A stretch of 52,373 nucleotides of DNA from an uncultured Eubacteriales bacterium. GTDB lineage: Bacteria > Bacillota > Clostridia > Christensenellales > CAG-138. A program made the translations under genes and the position numbers. Each line of letters begins with the position of its first letter. Within the stretch, counting starts at the first letter, position 1. The stretch spans positions 1 to 52,373 of the forward strand of contig CADCMN010000003.1 in NCBI GenBank assembly GCA_902802575.1, read 5' to 3'. Positions 44,894 to 52,296 of this stretch are shown here, one piece after another. The notes below the pieces were generated by a model, which was not told the DNA's origin, did no database searches, and saw nothing but the letters and a program-made list of their open reading frames with translations.

Positions 44894-45958
44894 TTAGGAA
44901 CCTGATGGGAAACAGACGCAGATCACGTCGTTGAGCTTGCGGCCTTTGCTGGGAGAATTGATGACTTTGTCGATCCAGGACATGTGGGCGGTGGCGCCGC
45001 CGTCCAGATTATACGCCCGCACGCAGCCCAACGTATACATAAGCTGGCTCAGCTCTATCATGTTGAGACCGGCGGAATACTTGCCCTGCCGTCCGTCTAC
45101 CAGCACCAGGCAATAATGCCCGGGCTCATAGTATCCGATGACGGAACGGGGATTGCGTCTTCCCACGGTGGTATTGAACTTGGTTTTCGGCTTGCCGTTG
45201 TGATCCAGCAGCTCCGGCCCAAAGTGCCAGCTTTGCCACGGGTCCTTCTCCAGGATCTCCGCCACAGAGATCGTTCCCGGTTCGTAGGTCTCCAGCACGC
45301 CGTTCTTGTACAGCACGCCCAGGTCCCAGGAAAACCTTTGCTGACGGAACACCTCTCCGTTGCGAACGATGAGCCCATGGTTATGCCAGCGGGCAAAATC
45401 ACCGGATATGGCGACGATGCAGTTGTTCTTCTTGGCGATGGCTTCCATGGTGTTTCTTCCCCCCGCCGAATAGGATCCTTTGGCAAAGGCGGTGGTCAGG
45501 GAAGTGACGTCCTGCAGCAGCACGTCGGCCACATAGAAGGTCACCGGTCTGCTGTAGCTGAGCTCATCCCGGTACGCATTCCAGGTGATGGAGATGGAAG
45601 GATTGGAGTAGGTATGGTCGGTCAGGACCTCCTCCTTTGTAAAACGCCAGGCATACTTTCCGCCCAGCAGGCCGGCCGCTGTCGAAGCCGGGGTGGGCCG
45701 GGCGTCCGGAGCCACGGTGGGGGCGGGGGAGCTGAGGTAAGGCGAAGGCAGGGTGGGGATCGGCGTCTCGGCATATCGAGAGTGATAGACCTGCCGTCGG
45801 GCAGCCTCTGTGGGGCTGGGGAGGGGGGAGGCGCCAAAAGTGGAGATCACATGGCGACGGCGCAGCAGAATTGCCCCCAAAATGGACAGGATCACAAGGA
45901 GGATGCAGAGAAACAGGATCGGCATATGCCGCCTCAGCGCAGTCCTGTCTTGATCCAT
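44894..45958 (-). CDS. Phosphodiester glycosidase family protein, paralogue 2
   Basis: A 354-residue protein with the same plan as the paralogue at 37105-38175: short N-terminus, anchor (about 14-31), Pro/Ser/Thr stalk (TPIPTLPSPYLSSPAPTVAP), then the NAGPA domain with AISGDFARWHNHGLIVRNGE, GRRNPRSVIGYYEPGHYC, VDGRQGKYSAGLNMIELSQLM and NLDGGATAHM. The start at 45958 has AAAGGAGGGG 8 bases upstream; an upstream in-frame ATG at 45991 lies right behind a TGCTATACT -10 and is less likely. Likely acts on cell-surface glycans, anchored outside. No terminator is evident at its 3' end. Confidence 0.85.
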   Translation of the reverse strand: MDQDRTALRRHMPILFLCILLVILSILGAILLRRRHVISTFGASPLPSPTEAARRQVYHSRYAETPIPTLPSPYLSSPAPTVAPDARPTPASTAAGLLGGKYAWRFTKEEVLTDHTYSNPSISITWNAYRDELSYSRPVTFYVADVLLQDVTSLTTAFAKGSYSAGGRNTMEAIAKKNNCIVAISGDFARWHNHGLIVRNGEVFRQQRFSWDLGVLYKNGVLETYEPGTISVAEILEKDPWQSWHFGPELLDHNGKPKTKFNTTVGRRNPRSVIGYYEPGHYCLVLVDGRQGKYSAGLNMIELSQLMYTLGCVRAYNLDGGATAHMSWIDKVINSPSKGRKLNDVICVCFPSGS

Positions 45959-46065
45959 ACCCTTGGCCCCTCCTTTGTCGTTCGATCCCATAGTATAGCA
46001 TGTTTCGGCGAAAAATGCATGAGTTATAGAAAAGTTGACAAATTTATAACATACTGCGGTTTTTC

Positions 46066-46094
46066 TTTACAGGTGCGCGGGGAAAGTGTATACT
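46066..46094 (+). promoter_or_regulatory. Promoter of the TtcA-like gene
   Basis: TTTACA (46066-46071), 17-bp spacer, TATACT (46089-46094). Confidence 0.75.
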
Positions 46095-46122
46095 GAATAA
46101 ATCGAACCGGAAGGAAATCGTC

Positions 46123-46956
46123 ATGAAACGGGTTTTGGGCAGCATCCGTCGGGCGGATGAGCGATATCATCTCTTTGAGAATGGGGATAAGGTGTGCATC
46201 GGCGTATCCGGCGGAAAGGATTCCCTGCTGCTGATGGAGGCGCTGAAGCTGTATCAGCGGTTCTCCCGGACGGAGTTTCAGGTGTGCGCCGTCACGCTGG
46301 ATCTGGGCATCGTGGAGCAGGACTGGTCTTCGGTGATCGCGTTTGCGGAGCGGGTCGGCATGGACTTCTCCCTGATCAAAACGGATATTGGGGACGTAGT
46401 CTTCAACATCCGCCGGGAGAAAAGCCCTTGCGCGCTTTGCGCCAAGCTTCGCCGGGGCGCCCTGAACAATGCCGCCCGGGATAGAGGCTGCAACAAGGTG
46501 GCGCTGGGACACAACCGGGAGGATGTGATCGAGACGTTCTTCATGAGCTTGCTGTACGAAGGGCGGGTGAACACCTTCGCGCCGGTGACGTATCTGTCCC
46601 GTTCCGACGTGACCGTGATCCGACCGCTGGTGTTCCTCCCGGAGAAGCATGCCCTGTCCGTGGCCCGACAGCGGGAATACCCTGTGCAGAAGGCCAACTG
46701 TCCTGCGGCGGGCCACACGAAGCGGGAGGAAGCGAAGGAGCTTATCCGGCATCTGTCCACCCTGGTGCCGGACGTGGAGGAGAAGATGATCCATGCCATT
46801 GCCAATACGGATAAATACGGCTTATGGGACAGGATGCGCCTGAGATACGATCACCCTCTGTTTTCAGGCCCCGTGACGGAAAAGAACATTCCGGCTCACA
46901 TGGATGATACAGAAACGGAAAAGATCATTCCGGCGGACATGGATGATACAGAGTAA
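46123..46956 (+). CDS. TtcA/TilS-type PP-loop ATPase (probable tRNA thiolase)
   Basis: A 277-residue PP-loop protein: GVSGGKDSLLLMEAL near 28-42 is the ATP-binding loop, CALC (about 105-108) resembles the CxxC of TtcA, and GHNREDVIETFFMSLLYEGR follows the family. TtcA thiolates C32 of tRNA with sulfur from a desulfurase; here the cysteine pattern supports a TtcA-like Fe-S protein, though close paralogues act on other substrates. The tail has a 39-base unit repeated twice (46876-46914, 46915-46953) giving EKNIPAHMDDTET and EKIIPADMDDTE. Ribosome binding site GGAAGG. Confidence 0.8.
   Translation: MKRVLGSIRRADERYHLFENGDKVCIGVSGGKDSLLLMEALKLYQRFSRTEFQVCAVTLDLGIVEQDWSSVIAFAERVGMDFSLIKTDIGDVVFNIRREKSPCALCAKLRRGALNNAARDRGCNKVALGHNREDVIETFFMSLLYEGRVNTFAPVTYLSRSDVTVIRPLVFLPEKHALSVARQREYPVQKANCPAAGHTKREEAKELIRHLSTLVPDVEEKMIHAIANTDKYGLWDRMRLRYDHPLFSGPVTEKNIPAHMDDTETEKIIPADMDDTE
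46876..46953 (+). repeat. Two-copy 39-bp tandem repeat in the TtcA-like tail
   Basis: Two adjacent 39-base units (46876-46914 and 46915-46953) encode 13-residue copies differing in a few positions. In frame, it only lengthens the C-terminus, outside the catalytic core. Confidence 0.9.
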
Positions 46957-46957
46957 A

Positions 46958-46988
46958 AATCGACCCCCTTGTTGCAAGGGGGTCGATT
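46958..46988. terminator. Bidirectional terminator
   Basis: A perfect 13-bp stem (46958-46970 with 46976-46988), 5-nt loop; minus-strand tail TTTTTA fits the SH3 gene, the plus-strand tail is weaker. Confidence 0.85.
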
Positions 46989-47006
46989 GTCATTTGAAAG
47001 CGCGAT

Positions 47007-47807
47007 TCAGGCGTCCTTCTGGGGGACGGTCCCCTCGGGCTTGACAAACTGAGCGAACAGGTAGCCCTTCAAGTCAGTGCCGGCAATCTGAACATAGTAA
47101 TACTCGCCCTCCTGATGGAAAACATATACCATCTGTCCCACCTCATATTGCCCGAGTTTCGTTGCGGTCAGGACAGGCCCATCCCGCAGGATGGCGGTGT
47201 TGGTAACGGACCCGCGAACGGTGCCTTCCGGCTGATCGTTGCCCGCGGGGGCTTCTCCCAGCGGGGTGAGGAGCTTGATGAACTGCTTGGAGATGTAGCC
47301 GTATTTTTTCGTATCATTCACCAGCACGAAATAGAAATCTTCGTCTTCGGCATACACGGTCAACTTCGTGCCGCTCTTCAAACCGGTGGCAATGATGGTG
47401 GTATTCGTGCTGGGCCCTTGACGCATGCGGACGCCGCTCTTGATAAGCTTACCCTCTGCAGCCCCGGCGATCATATCGGCCGTGGGCGCCGTGAGGGCGT
47501 TGGGGTCGTCGGACAGAGGAACGGTGGGCGCGGGAGAATCGGAGGCGCCGCCGCTGGGTGTTTCGGGGGCAGGCGTTTCAATGCCCGTAAGTTCCTCTTC
47601 CTGCGTGGGTTTGGGCGTGTTGGTCGGCGCGGGATGATACTCAGAGGCTCCTGGGGTAGCATCGGCCTGAGCTCCCTCGCCCTTGCTGCAGGCGCCGAAC
47701 CCTTTGGTCGCGACGGCAATAATGATGAGGGCCAGCAGCAAAACTCCTATAGCAGCTAATACCAGATAGCCTTCCCGAGTGATAATCAGCTTTTTGCGCT
47801 TAGCCAT
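47007..47807 (-). CDS. SH3-domain membrane-anchored protein
   Basis: A 266-residue protein with an N-terminal anchor (about 13-33, GYLVLAAIGVLLLALIIIAV), an extracellular Pro/Thr/Ala-rich stalk (about 45-115) and two bacterial SH3-like domains (GVRMRQGPSTNTTIIATGL about 125-180, and TAILRDGPVLTATKLG about 200-260). Bacterial SH3 domains bind peptidoglycan or peptides; no enzymatic domain accompanies them, so a wall-binding or sensor role is most likely. The ATG at 47807 has GGAAAGAGGAA upstream; the upstream ATG-like extension is rejected. Convergent with the TtcA-like gene. Confidence 0.8.
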   Translation of the reverse strand: MAKRKKLIITREGYLVLAAIGVLLLALIIIAVATKGFGACSKGEGAQADATPGASEYHPAPTNTPKPTQEEELTGIETPAPETPSGGASDSPAPTVPLSDDPNALTAPTADMIAGAAEGKLIKSGVRMRQGPSTNTTIIATGLKSGTKLTVYAEDEDFYFVLVNDTKKYGYISKQFIKLLTPLGEAPAGNDQPEGTVRGSVTNTAILRDGPVLTATKLGQYEVGQMVYVFHQEGEYYYVQIAGTDLKGYLFAQFVKPEGTVPQKDA

Positions 47808-47941
47808 ATGCGTTCCTCTTTCCTTGTTTATATTTTTTCTGACATAGTATACTCCACTATTTGACATTTTGAAAGACCCAATTGTGTCAAACTTGCATTT
47901 TTATTTGGACAGGCGAAGAAATTTCCAATCAAATGGATCGG

Positions 47942-47955
47942 TTAGCAGATGCTAA
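47942..47955. promoter_or_regulatory. Palindrome next to the hydrogenase-sensor promoter
   Basis: TTAGCA-GA-TGCTAA, two 6-base arms and a 2-bp centre, ending 4 bp before the -35 box. A position suited to an activator or repressor. Confidence 0.45.
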
Positions 47956-47959
47956 TCTA

Positions 47960-47988
47960 TTGGCAAGAGAGATTGTTTGTGATAAAAT
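47960..47988 (+). promoter_or_regulatory. Promoter of the redox-signalling operon
   Basis: TTGGCA (47960-47965), 17-bp spacer, TAAAAT (47983-47988). The leader of about 80 bases contains a GCCTTT/AAAGGC hairpin (48005-48021) and several ATTGTTT/AACAAT half-sites. Confidence 0.72.
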
Positions 47989-48074
47989 ACGTTCGTAACA
48001 ATGTGCCTTTATGCGAAAGGCGATTGTTTTGCACCATTGGTTAGTCCGAAACAATAAGAACAAGGAGGATGTGT

Positions 48075-48575
48075 ATGACTAGTACGAAGACCACGATCCC
48101 ATTCACCGGCACAGCCGAGCAGAAAGCGGAGCTTGAAAAGGTCATTGCGGATCACAAGGGAAAGCCCGGCGCTCTGATGCCTGTGATGCAGAAAGCGCAG
48201 GATATCTATGGGTATCTGCCCATAGAGGTGCAGACGATGATCGCAGAGGGATTGGGCTGCTCCCTCGAACAGGTCTATGGGGTTTCCACCTTCTATGCCT
48301 GGTTCAGCCTGGAGCCGAAGGGCAAGCATCTTATCCGGGTCTGCCTCGGAACGGCTTGCTATGTCAAGGGTTCTCAGAACATTCTGGACGAATTGGTGAA
48401 GCTTTTGGGCGTGACCTCCGGCCACACAACGCCGGACGGTATGTTCACGCTGGAAGCCGCACGGTGCCTGGGCTGCTGCGGTCTCGCGCCTGTCATGATG
48501 ATCGACGATCAGGTGTATGGCCGTCTGGTCCCCGGCGATGTGAAGGGTATCATCGATAAAGTTCGCGCCGAGTAA
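48075..48575 (+). CDS. nuoE: NuoE-like [2Fe-2S] ferredoxin (thioredoxin-like)
   Basis: A 166-residue thioredoxin-like [2Fe-2S] protein. Helical N-terminus (ALMPVMQKAQDIYGYLP), then the four cysteines VCLGTACYVKGS and RCLGCCGLAPVM (Cx4C ... Cx3C). This is the NuoE/HydC form found in NADH-dependent hydrogenases and formate dehydrogenases, feeding electrons between NADH and Fe-S partners. The ATG at 48075 is preferred over 48069, which is too close to AAGGAGG. It heads a tightly packed operon that continues to the window end; a second partial ferredoxin gene follows at the end. Confidence 0.88.
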   Translation: MTSTKTTIPFTGTAEQKAELEKVIADHKGKPGALMPVMQKAQDIYGYLPIEVQTMIAEGLGCSLEQVYGVSTFYAWFSLEPKGKHLIRVCLGTACYVKGSQNILDELVKLLGVTSGHTTPDGMFTLEAARCLGCCGLAPVMMIDDQVYGRLVPGDVKGIIDKVRAE

Positions 48576-48582
48576 CACTCCT

Positions 48583-48921
48583 ATGAAGTTAGAAGAAGTC
48601 GCCCGCTTGGTCGGTGCAAAGGTATATACGGGAGAGGAGATGCTGGAGGAGGATATCGATTCCGCGTTCAGCAGCGATATGATGAGCGATGTTCTTGCCT
48701 ATGCGCAGGATCAGGCGCTGCTTCTCACGGGGCTGAATAATCCTCAGGCCGTTCGTACCGCGCTGATGCTGGATATGAGCTGCATCCTCTTCGTCCGGGG
48801 CAAGGAACCTGCGGAGGAAGTGGTAGCGCTTGCAAAACTTAGCCATATCGCCGTATTGGCCACCGCCCTCACCATGTATGAGGCCAGCGGAAAGCTATAC
48901 GAAGCGGGACTGCACAGGTGA
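48583..48921 (+). CDS. DRTGG-type domain protein, 112 aa
   Basis: A 112-residue protein matching the small DRTGG-like regulatory domain: AYAQDQALLLTGLNNPQAV then RTALMLDMSCILFVRGKEP. Such domains occur in CBS/phosphotransacetylase proteins and in hydrogenase-maturation or regulation clusters of Clostridia, probably as ligand binders. No catalytic residues are visible. It lies 7 bp after the NuoE gene; the next start is 4 bp after its stop. A second copy of the fold lies at 50661-50987. Confidence 0.78.
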   Translation: MKLEEVARLVGAKVYTGEEMLEEDIDSAFSSDMMSDVLAYAQDQALLLTGLNNPQAVRTALMLDMSCILFVRGKEPAEEVVALAKLSHIAVLATALTMYEASGKLYEAGLHR

Positions 48922-48925
48922 TCCC

Positions 48926-49354
48926 ATGAGCGCAGAACCATTGCATGTTCATTATGATGTGGATGGTGGGAATTTTACTTCCGCCGGCGAAGCGTCCGTC
49001 AAAGTGAAGCGCCTGCTGCGGCAGCTGGGCTGTTCCCCCGAAACGATCCGTCGGGTCTCCATCGCCATGTACGAGGGAGAGATCAACATGGTCATCCATG
49101 CCAATGGCGGCGACGCCGATATCTTTGTGGATGACGCCACCATTCGGATCGTGCTGAAGGATACCGGCCCGGGCATCAAGGATGTGGAACAGGCCATGCA
49201 GGAAGGATATTCCACCGCGCCTGATAACATTCGCGCCTTGGGATTCGGCGCCGGCATGGGTTTGCCCAACATGAAGCGGTACTCCGACACCTTCAACATC
49301 GACAGCGTTGTGGGGCAGGGAACGACCATCGAGCTCGGATTTGAGAACAGGTAA
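48926..49354 (+). CDS. Anti-sigma-like HATPase (RsbW/RsbT type)
   Basis: A 142-residue stand-alone GHKL ATPase: N-box ETIRRVSIAMYEGEINMVIHA (E and N for Mg-ATP), G1 box DTGPGI, then GFGAGMGLPNMKRYSD (G2-like) and VVGQGTTIELGF. The size and lack of a DHp domain match RsbW/RsbT serine kinases or anti-sigma factors. In this operon it may phosphorylate or bind a partner in response to the sensor. The start at 48926 sits 4 bases after the previous stop. Confidence 0.85.
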   Translation: MSAEPLHVHYDVDGGNFTSAGEASVKVKRLLRQLGCSPETIRRVSIAMYEGEINMVIHANGGDADIFVDDATIRIVLKDTGPGIKDVEQAMQEGYSTAPDNIRALGFGAGMGLPNMKRYSDTFNIDSVVGQGTTIELGFENR

Positions 49355-49374
49355 TCTGCAAGGAAGAGGAAAGC

Positions 49375-50664
49375 ATGGAATACAGGCACTCCGTTTCACT
49401 GGATTTGGAAAAATGCAAGGGCTGCACCCATTGTTTGCGGCGCTGCCCTACGGAAGCTATCCGTATCCGTGACGGACATGCCGTGATCAACGCCATTCAG
49501 TGCATCGACTGCGGCGAGTGCATCCGTGTCTGCCCCTACAAAGCCAAGCGGGCTATCTGCGACAGTCTGGAGGACCTGGACCGTTCCAAGTATCTGATCG
49601 CTCTTCCGGCGCCTTCGCTCTTCGGCCAGTTTATCAACGTGACCGATGTGGACTACGTGCTGCAGGGCCTTCTGGACATGGGCTTCAACGACGTGTTTGA
49701 GGTGTCCCGCTGCGCGGAGATCATCACGGAGTACACCCGCCGCTACATGAAGCGTCCCGACATTCCCCGCCCGGCCATCAGTTCCGCCTGCCCGGTGGTG
49801 GTGCGGCTCATCACCATCCGCTTCCCGTCCCTCATCGACCATATCATCCCTCTGATGCCTCCCATCGAGCTGGCTGGACGGATGGCGAAGGAAGAGGCCA
49901 TGAGGAAGCATCCCGAGCTGAAACCGGAGGACATCAAGACGGTGTTCATCAGCCCTTGCCCGGCCAAATTCAGCTGGGTCAAGAACGGGGACAAGGAGGA
50001 CGATGTGCCCTGCGTCGATTATGTGGTGGCCATCAGCGAGGTGTATTTCAAGCTGCTCAACGCTATTAAGCCCAAGAACACGCCGAAGATCACCAGTGAA
50101 ACCGGTATGATCGGCCTGGGCTGGGCTTCCTCCGGCGGAGAGGGCTCCGCATTGATGAACGATCGGTACCTGGCAGCGGATGGCATCGAAAACGTGATCC
50201 GCGTGCTGGACAGCATCGAGATGGGCAGCTTCCCCAGCGTGGATTTTGCCGAACTGGACGCCTGCAGCGGCGGCTGTGTGGGCGGGGTCCTCACCGTGGA
50301 AAACCCCTACATCGCTCAGGTCCGCCTGCAGACGCTGCGCCGGTACATGCCCGTCAGCCTCAATCACATACCCAAACAGATGGGGAATGTGGATGTGCCG
50401 GAGGATATCCTCACGGTGAAGCCGGCCACATTCGCCAATGTTTCCGCCCTGAACGTGAGCCGGTTTGAGTCCATACGCATGATGGCTGACATAGAGAACA
50501 TCCATGAAAGCCTGCCGGCGCTGGACTGCGGCTCCTGCGGCGCGCCCAACTGCCGCGCCTTTGCGGAGGATGTGGTGAAGGGCGAGGCGAACATCGACGA
50601 ATGCATCGTCCATATGCGGGAACAGCTGAAGAATCTGATGAGCGAAATGGAGAAGAAATCATGA
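49375..50664 (+). CDS. HydS-like [FeFe]-hydrogenase-domain sensor
   Basis: A 429-residue protein: two [4Fe-4S] ferredoxin motifs (C14/C17/C20/C24 and C43/C46/C49/C53), a hydrogenase large-domain, and a C-terminal Fe-S domain (DCGSCGAPNCRAFAED). The cubane-ligand cysteines of the H-cluster appear kept: C139 in SSACP, C195 in SPCPAK and C297/C301 in ACSGGCVGG. The first Cys of the TSCCP motif, the proton relay, is Ala138, and the L2/L3 loops are reduced, so H2 turnover is probably slow or absent. A sensory [FeFe]-hydrogenase is the best reading. The next gene overlaps its stop by 4 bp. Confidence 0.85.
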   Translation: MEYRHSVSLDLEKCKGCTHCLRRCPTEAIRIRDGHAVINAIQCIDCGECIRVCPYKAKRAICDSLEDLDRSKYLIALPAPSLFGQFINVTDVDYVLQGLLDMGFNDVFEVSRCAEIITEYTRRYMKRPDIPRPAISSACPVVVRLITIRFPSLIDHIIPLMPPIELAGRMAKEEAMRKHPELKPEDIKTVFISPCPAKFSWVKNGDKEDDVPCVDYVVAISEVYFKLLNAIKPKNTPKITSETGMIGLGWASSGGEGSALMNDRYLAADGIENVIRVLDSIEMGSFPSVDFAELDACSGGCVGGVLTVENPYIAQVRLQTLRRYMPVSLNHIPKQMGNVDVPEDILTVKPATFANVSALNVSRFESIRMMADIENIHESLPALDCGSCGAPNCRAFAEDVVKGEANIDECIVHMREQLKNLMSEMEKKS

Positions 50665-50987
50665 CCGTGTTTGAGATCAGGGATGCTTTGGGGCTGACGC
50701 CTCTGCACGAGGCGGAGGATCGGCCGGTCACCGGCGGTTACGCGGGCGACCTGCTGAGCTGGGTCATGGGACGGGCCGAAAGCGGCGACTGTTGGATCAC
50801 CATCATGTCCAACAGGAACGTGCCGGCCGTCTGCACGCTGACGGATGTGGCCATGGTCATCTTCGCGGAGGATGTGACGCCAGACGATGCGGCCTTGGAA
50901 GCAGCCGTGAAAAACGATCTCAACTTTTATGGGTCTCCTCTGTCGGTCTTCGATCTGTGCGCCAAGGTAGCCGCCCTGCTCTCATGA
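50661..50987 (+). CDS. Second DRTGG-type domain protein, 108 aa
   Basis: A 108-residue protein with the DRTGG-like pattern PVTGGYAGDLLSWVMGRA and WITIMSNRNVPAVCTLTDVAMVIFAE. It starts in the stop of the HydS-like gene and ends 4 bp into the PHP gene, a fully coupled arrangement. Being the second copy in the operon, it may bind the same ligand as the protein at 48583-48921 and act with the sensor. Function is inferred from location. Confidence 0.78.
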   Translation: MTVFEIRDALGLTPLHEAEDRPVTGGYAGDLLSWVMGRAESGDCWITIMSNRNVPAVCTLTDVAMVIFAEDVTPDDAALEAAVKNDLNFYGSPLSVFDLCAKVAALLS

Positions 50988-51703
50988 ACGCCTTTGCTGT
51001 TGATCTGCACATTCATTCCTGCCTTTCCCCCTGCGGAGAGGAAGATATGACGCCCTGCAACATTGCGGGGATGGGATATCTGAATGGACTGAAGATCATG
51101 GCGCTGACGGACCACAACACTTCGAAGAACTGTCCGGCCTTCTTTGCCGCCTGCCGTGCCTATGGCATCGTACCCGTAGCGGGGATGGAGTTGACCACCG
51201 CCGAAGACGTGCACATGGTCTGCCTGTTCCCGGAACTGGAAACAGCCATGGCGTTCGACAAAGTCGTGGAGGAGAAGCGGATGAAGATCCGAAACAAACC
51301 GGCGATCTTCGGAGAGCAGGTCATCATGGGGGAGGAGGATACGCCCATCGGGAACGATCCCTGGTTTTTGCCGGCCGCCACGTCCCTTTCCATTGAGGAA
51401 GGGGCCAGGCTGGTGCGGGACATGGGCGGGATCTGCTATCCGGCTCATATCGACCGGGAAGCCAACGGTCTCCTGGCCATCCTGGGCGCCTTTCCCGAAA
51501 CGCCGGTGTTCACGCTGGCAGAGGTCCATGATGAGGACAAGCGTGATCTGGCGGAAGGACGAAAGATCCTGGTTTCCTCGGATGCCCATCGCCTGTGGGA
51601 GATCAGCGACGGCAGCTTCTGCGTGCATCTGGACATCGATCCGGAGGCGGGAGAGGAAGCCGTTCGAAAAGCACTGTTTGTCATGCTGGAGAAGAAATCA
51701 TGA
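50984..51703 (+). CDS. PHP-domain phosphoesterase
   Basis: A 239-residue PHP-domain protein with the metal ligands in order: DLHIHSCLSPCG (HxH, about 7-9), LTDHNTSKNC (about 42), GMELTTAEDVHM (about 68), YPAHIDREANG and SSDAHRL (about 190-200). PHP proteins hydrolyse phosphoesters, such as 3',5' nucleotide or oligonucleotide bonds. In a signalling operon it may degrade a messenger. Coupled to the preceding DRTGG gene (ATGA) and the following ATPase gene (ATGA). Confidence 0.88.
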   Translation: MNAFAVDLHIHSCLSPCGEEDMTPCNIAGMGYLNGLKIMALTDHNTSKNCPAFFAACRAYGIVPVAGMELTTAEDVHMVCLFPELETAMAFDKVVEEKRMKIRNKPAIFGEQVIMGEEDTPIGNDPWFLPAATSLSIEEGARLVRDMGGICYPAHIDREANGLLAILGAFPETPVFTLAEVHDEDKRDLAEGRKILVSSDAHRLWEISDGSFCVHLDIDPEAGEEAVRKALFVMLEKKS

Positions 51704-52251
51704 AGGAACTGTCGCTGAACATCCTGGATATCGTGCAGAACTCCATCTCTGCGGAGGCTACCCTAATCAAGATCCTGTTGGCCGAAACGGACGAAACATT
51801 GCGCATCACCATCGAGGATAACGGCAGAGGCATGTCCCCGGAATTCCTTTCTACGGTGATCGACCCCTTTTCCACCACGCGCAAGACCCGCAAAGTGGGC
51901 ATGGGCATACCCCTGTTCAAGCTGGCGGCGGAGCAGACCGGCGGCGAGCTCACCATCACTTCCCAAACGAGGGATATGAGCCCTGACGATCACGGCACCG
52001 TCATTTCAGCCTTCTTCTACAAGAATCATATGGATTTCACACCCTTGGGGGATGTGGTATCCACATTGATCAGTCTCATCCAAGGCTGTCCGGAGGTGGA
52101 TTTTCTCTTTGAACATACGTTGCCCAACGGGACGACGGTCCAGCTGGACACGCGGGAGATGAGGGAAGCTTTGGGAGACGAGATCCCCCTCAACAGCTTT
52201 GAGGTCCTGGAATGGGCCAGAGAGAGTTTGAACGAACAATACGGTTTTTAG
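51700..52251 (+). CDS. Second HATPase (histidine-kinase-like ATPase)
   Basis: A 183-residue stand-alone GHKL ATPase: N-box NILDIVQNSISAEA, G1 DNGRGMSPEFL, PFSTTRKTRKVGMGIPLFKLAA (G2-like with GMGIPL), and GGELTITSQ. It lacks a phosphoacceptor His domain, resembling the anti-sigma ATPase at 48926-49354, but is longer and probably has a C-terminal dimer or partner-binding part. Its start overlaps the PHP stop by 4 bp. The two ATPases flank the HydS-like protein, suggesting a symmetrical sensor or partner-switch device. Confidence 0.82.
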   Translation: MKELSLNILDIVQNSISAEATLIKILLAETDETLRITIEDNGRGMSPEFLSTVIDPFSTTRKTRKVGMGIPLFKLAAEQTGGELTITSQTRDMSPDDHGTVISAFFYKNHMDFTPLGDVVSTLISLIQGCPEVDFLFEHTLPNGTTVQLDTREMREALGDEIPLNSFEVLEWARESLNEQYGF

Positions 52252-52296
52252 GCGAAAGCTTACGACATAACCAAAAACTACGAAAGGAAAAAAACT

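Noticed and set aside
47972-48055. Rex operator upstream of the nuoE gene
   Set aside because: Half-sites ATTGTTT/AACAAT occur, but spacing and core do not match TTGTGAAN4TTCACAA-type sites.
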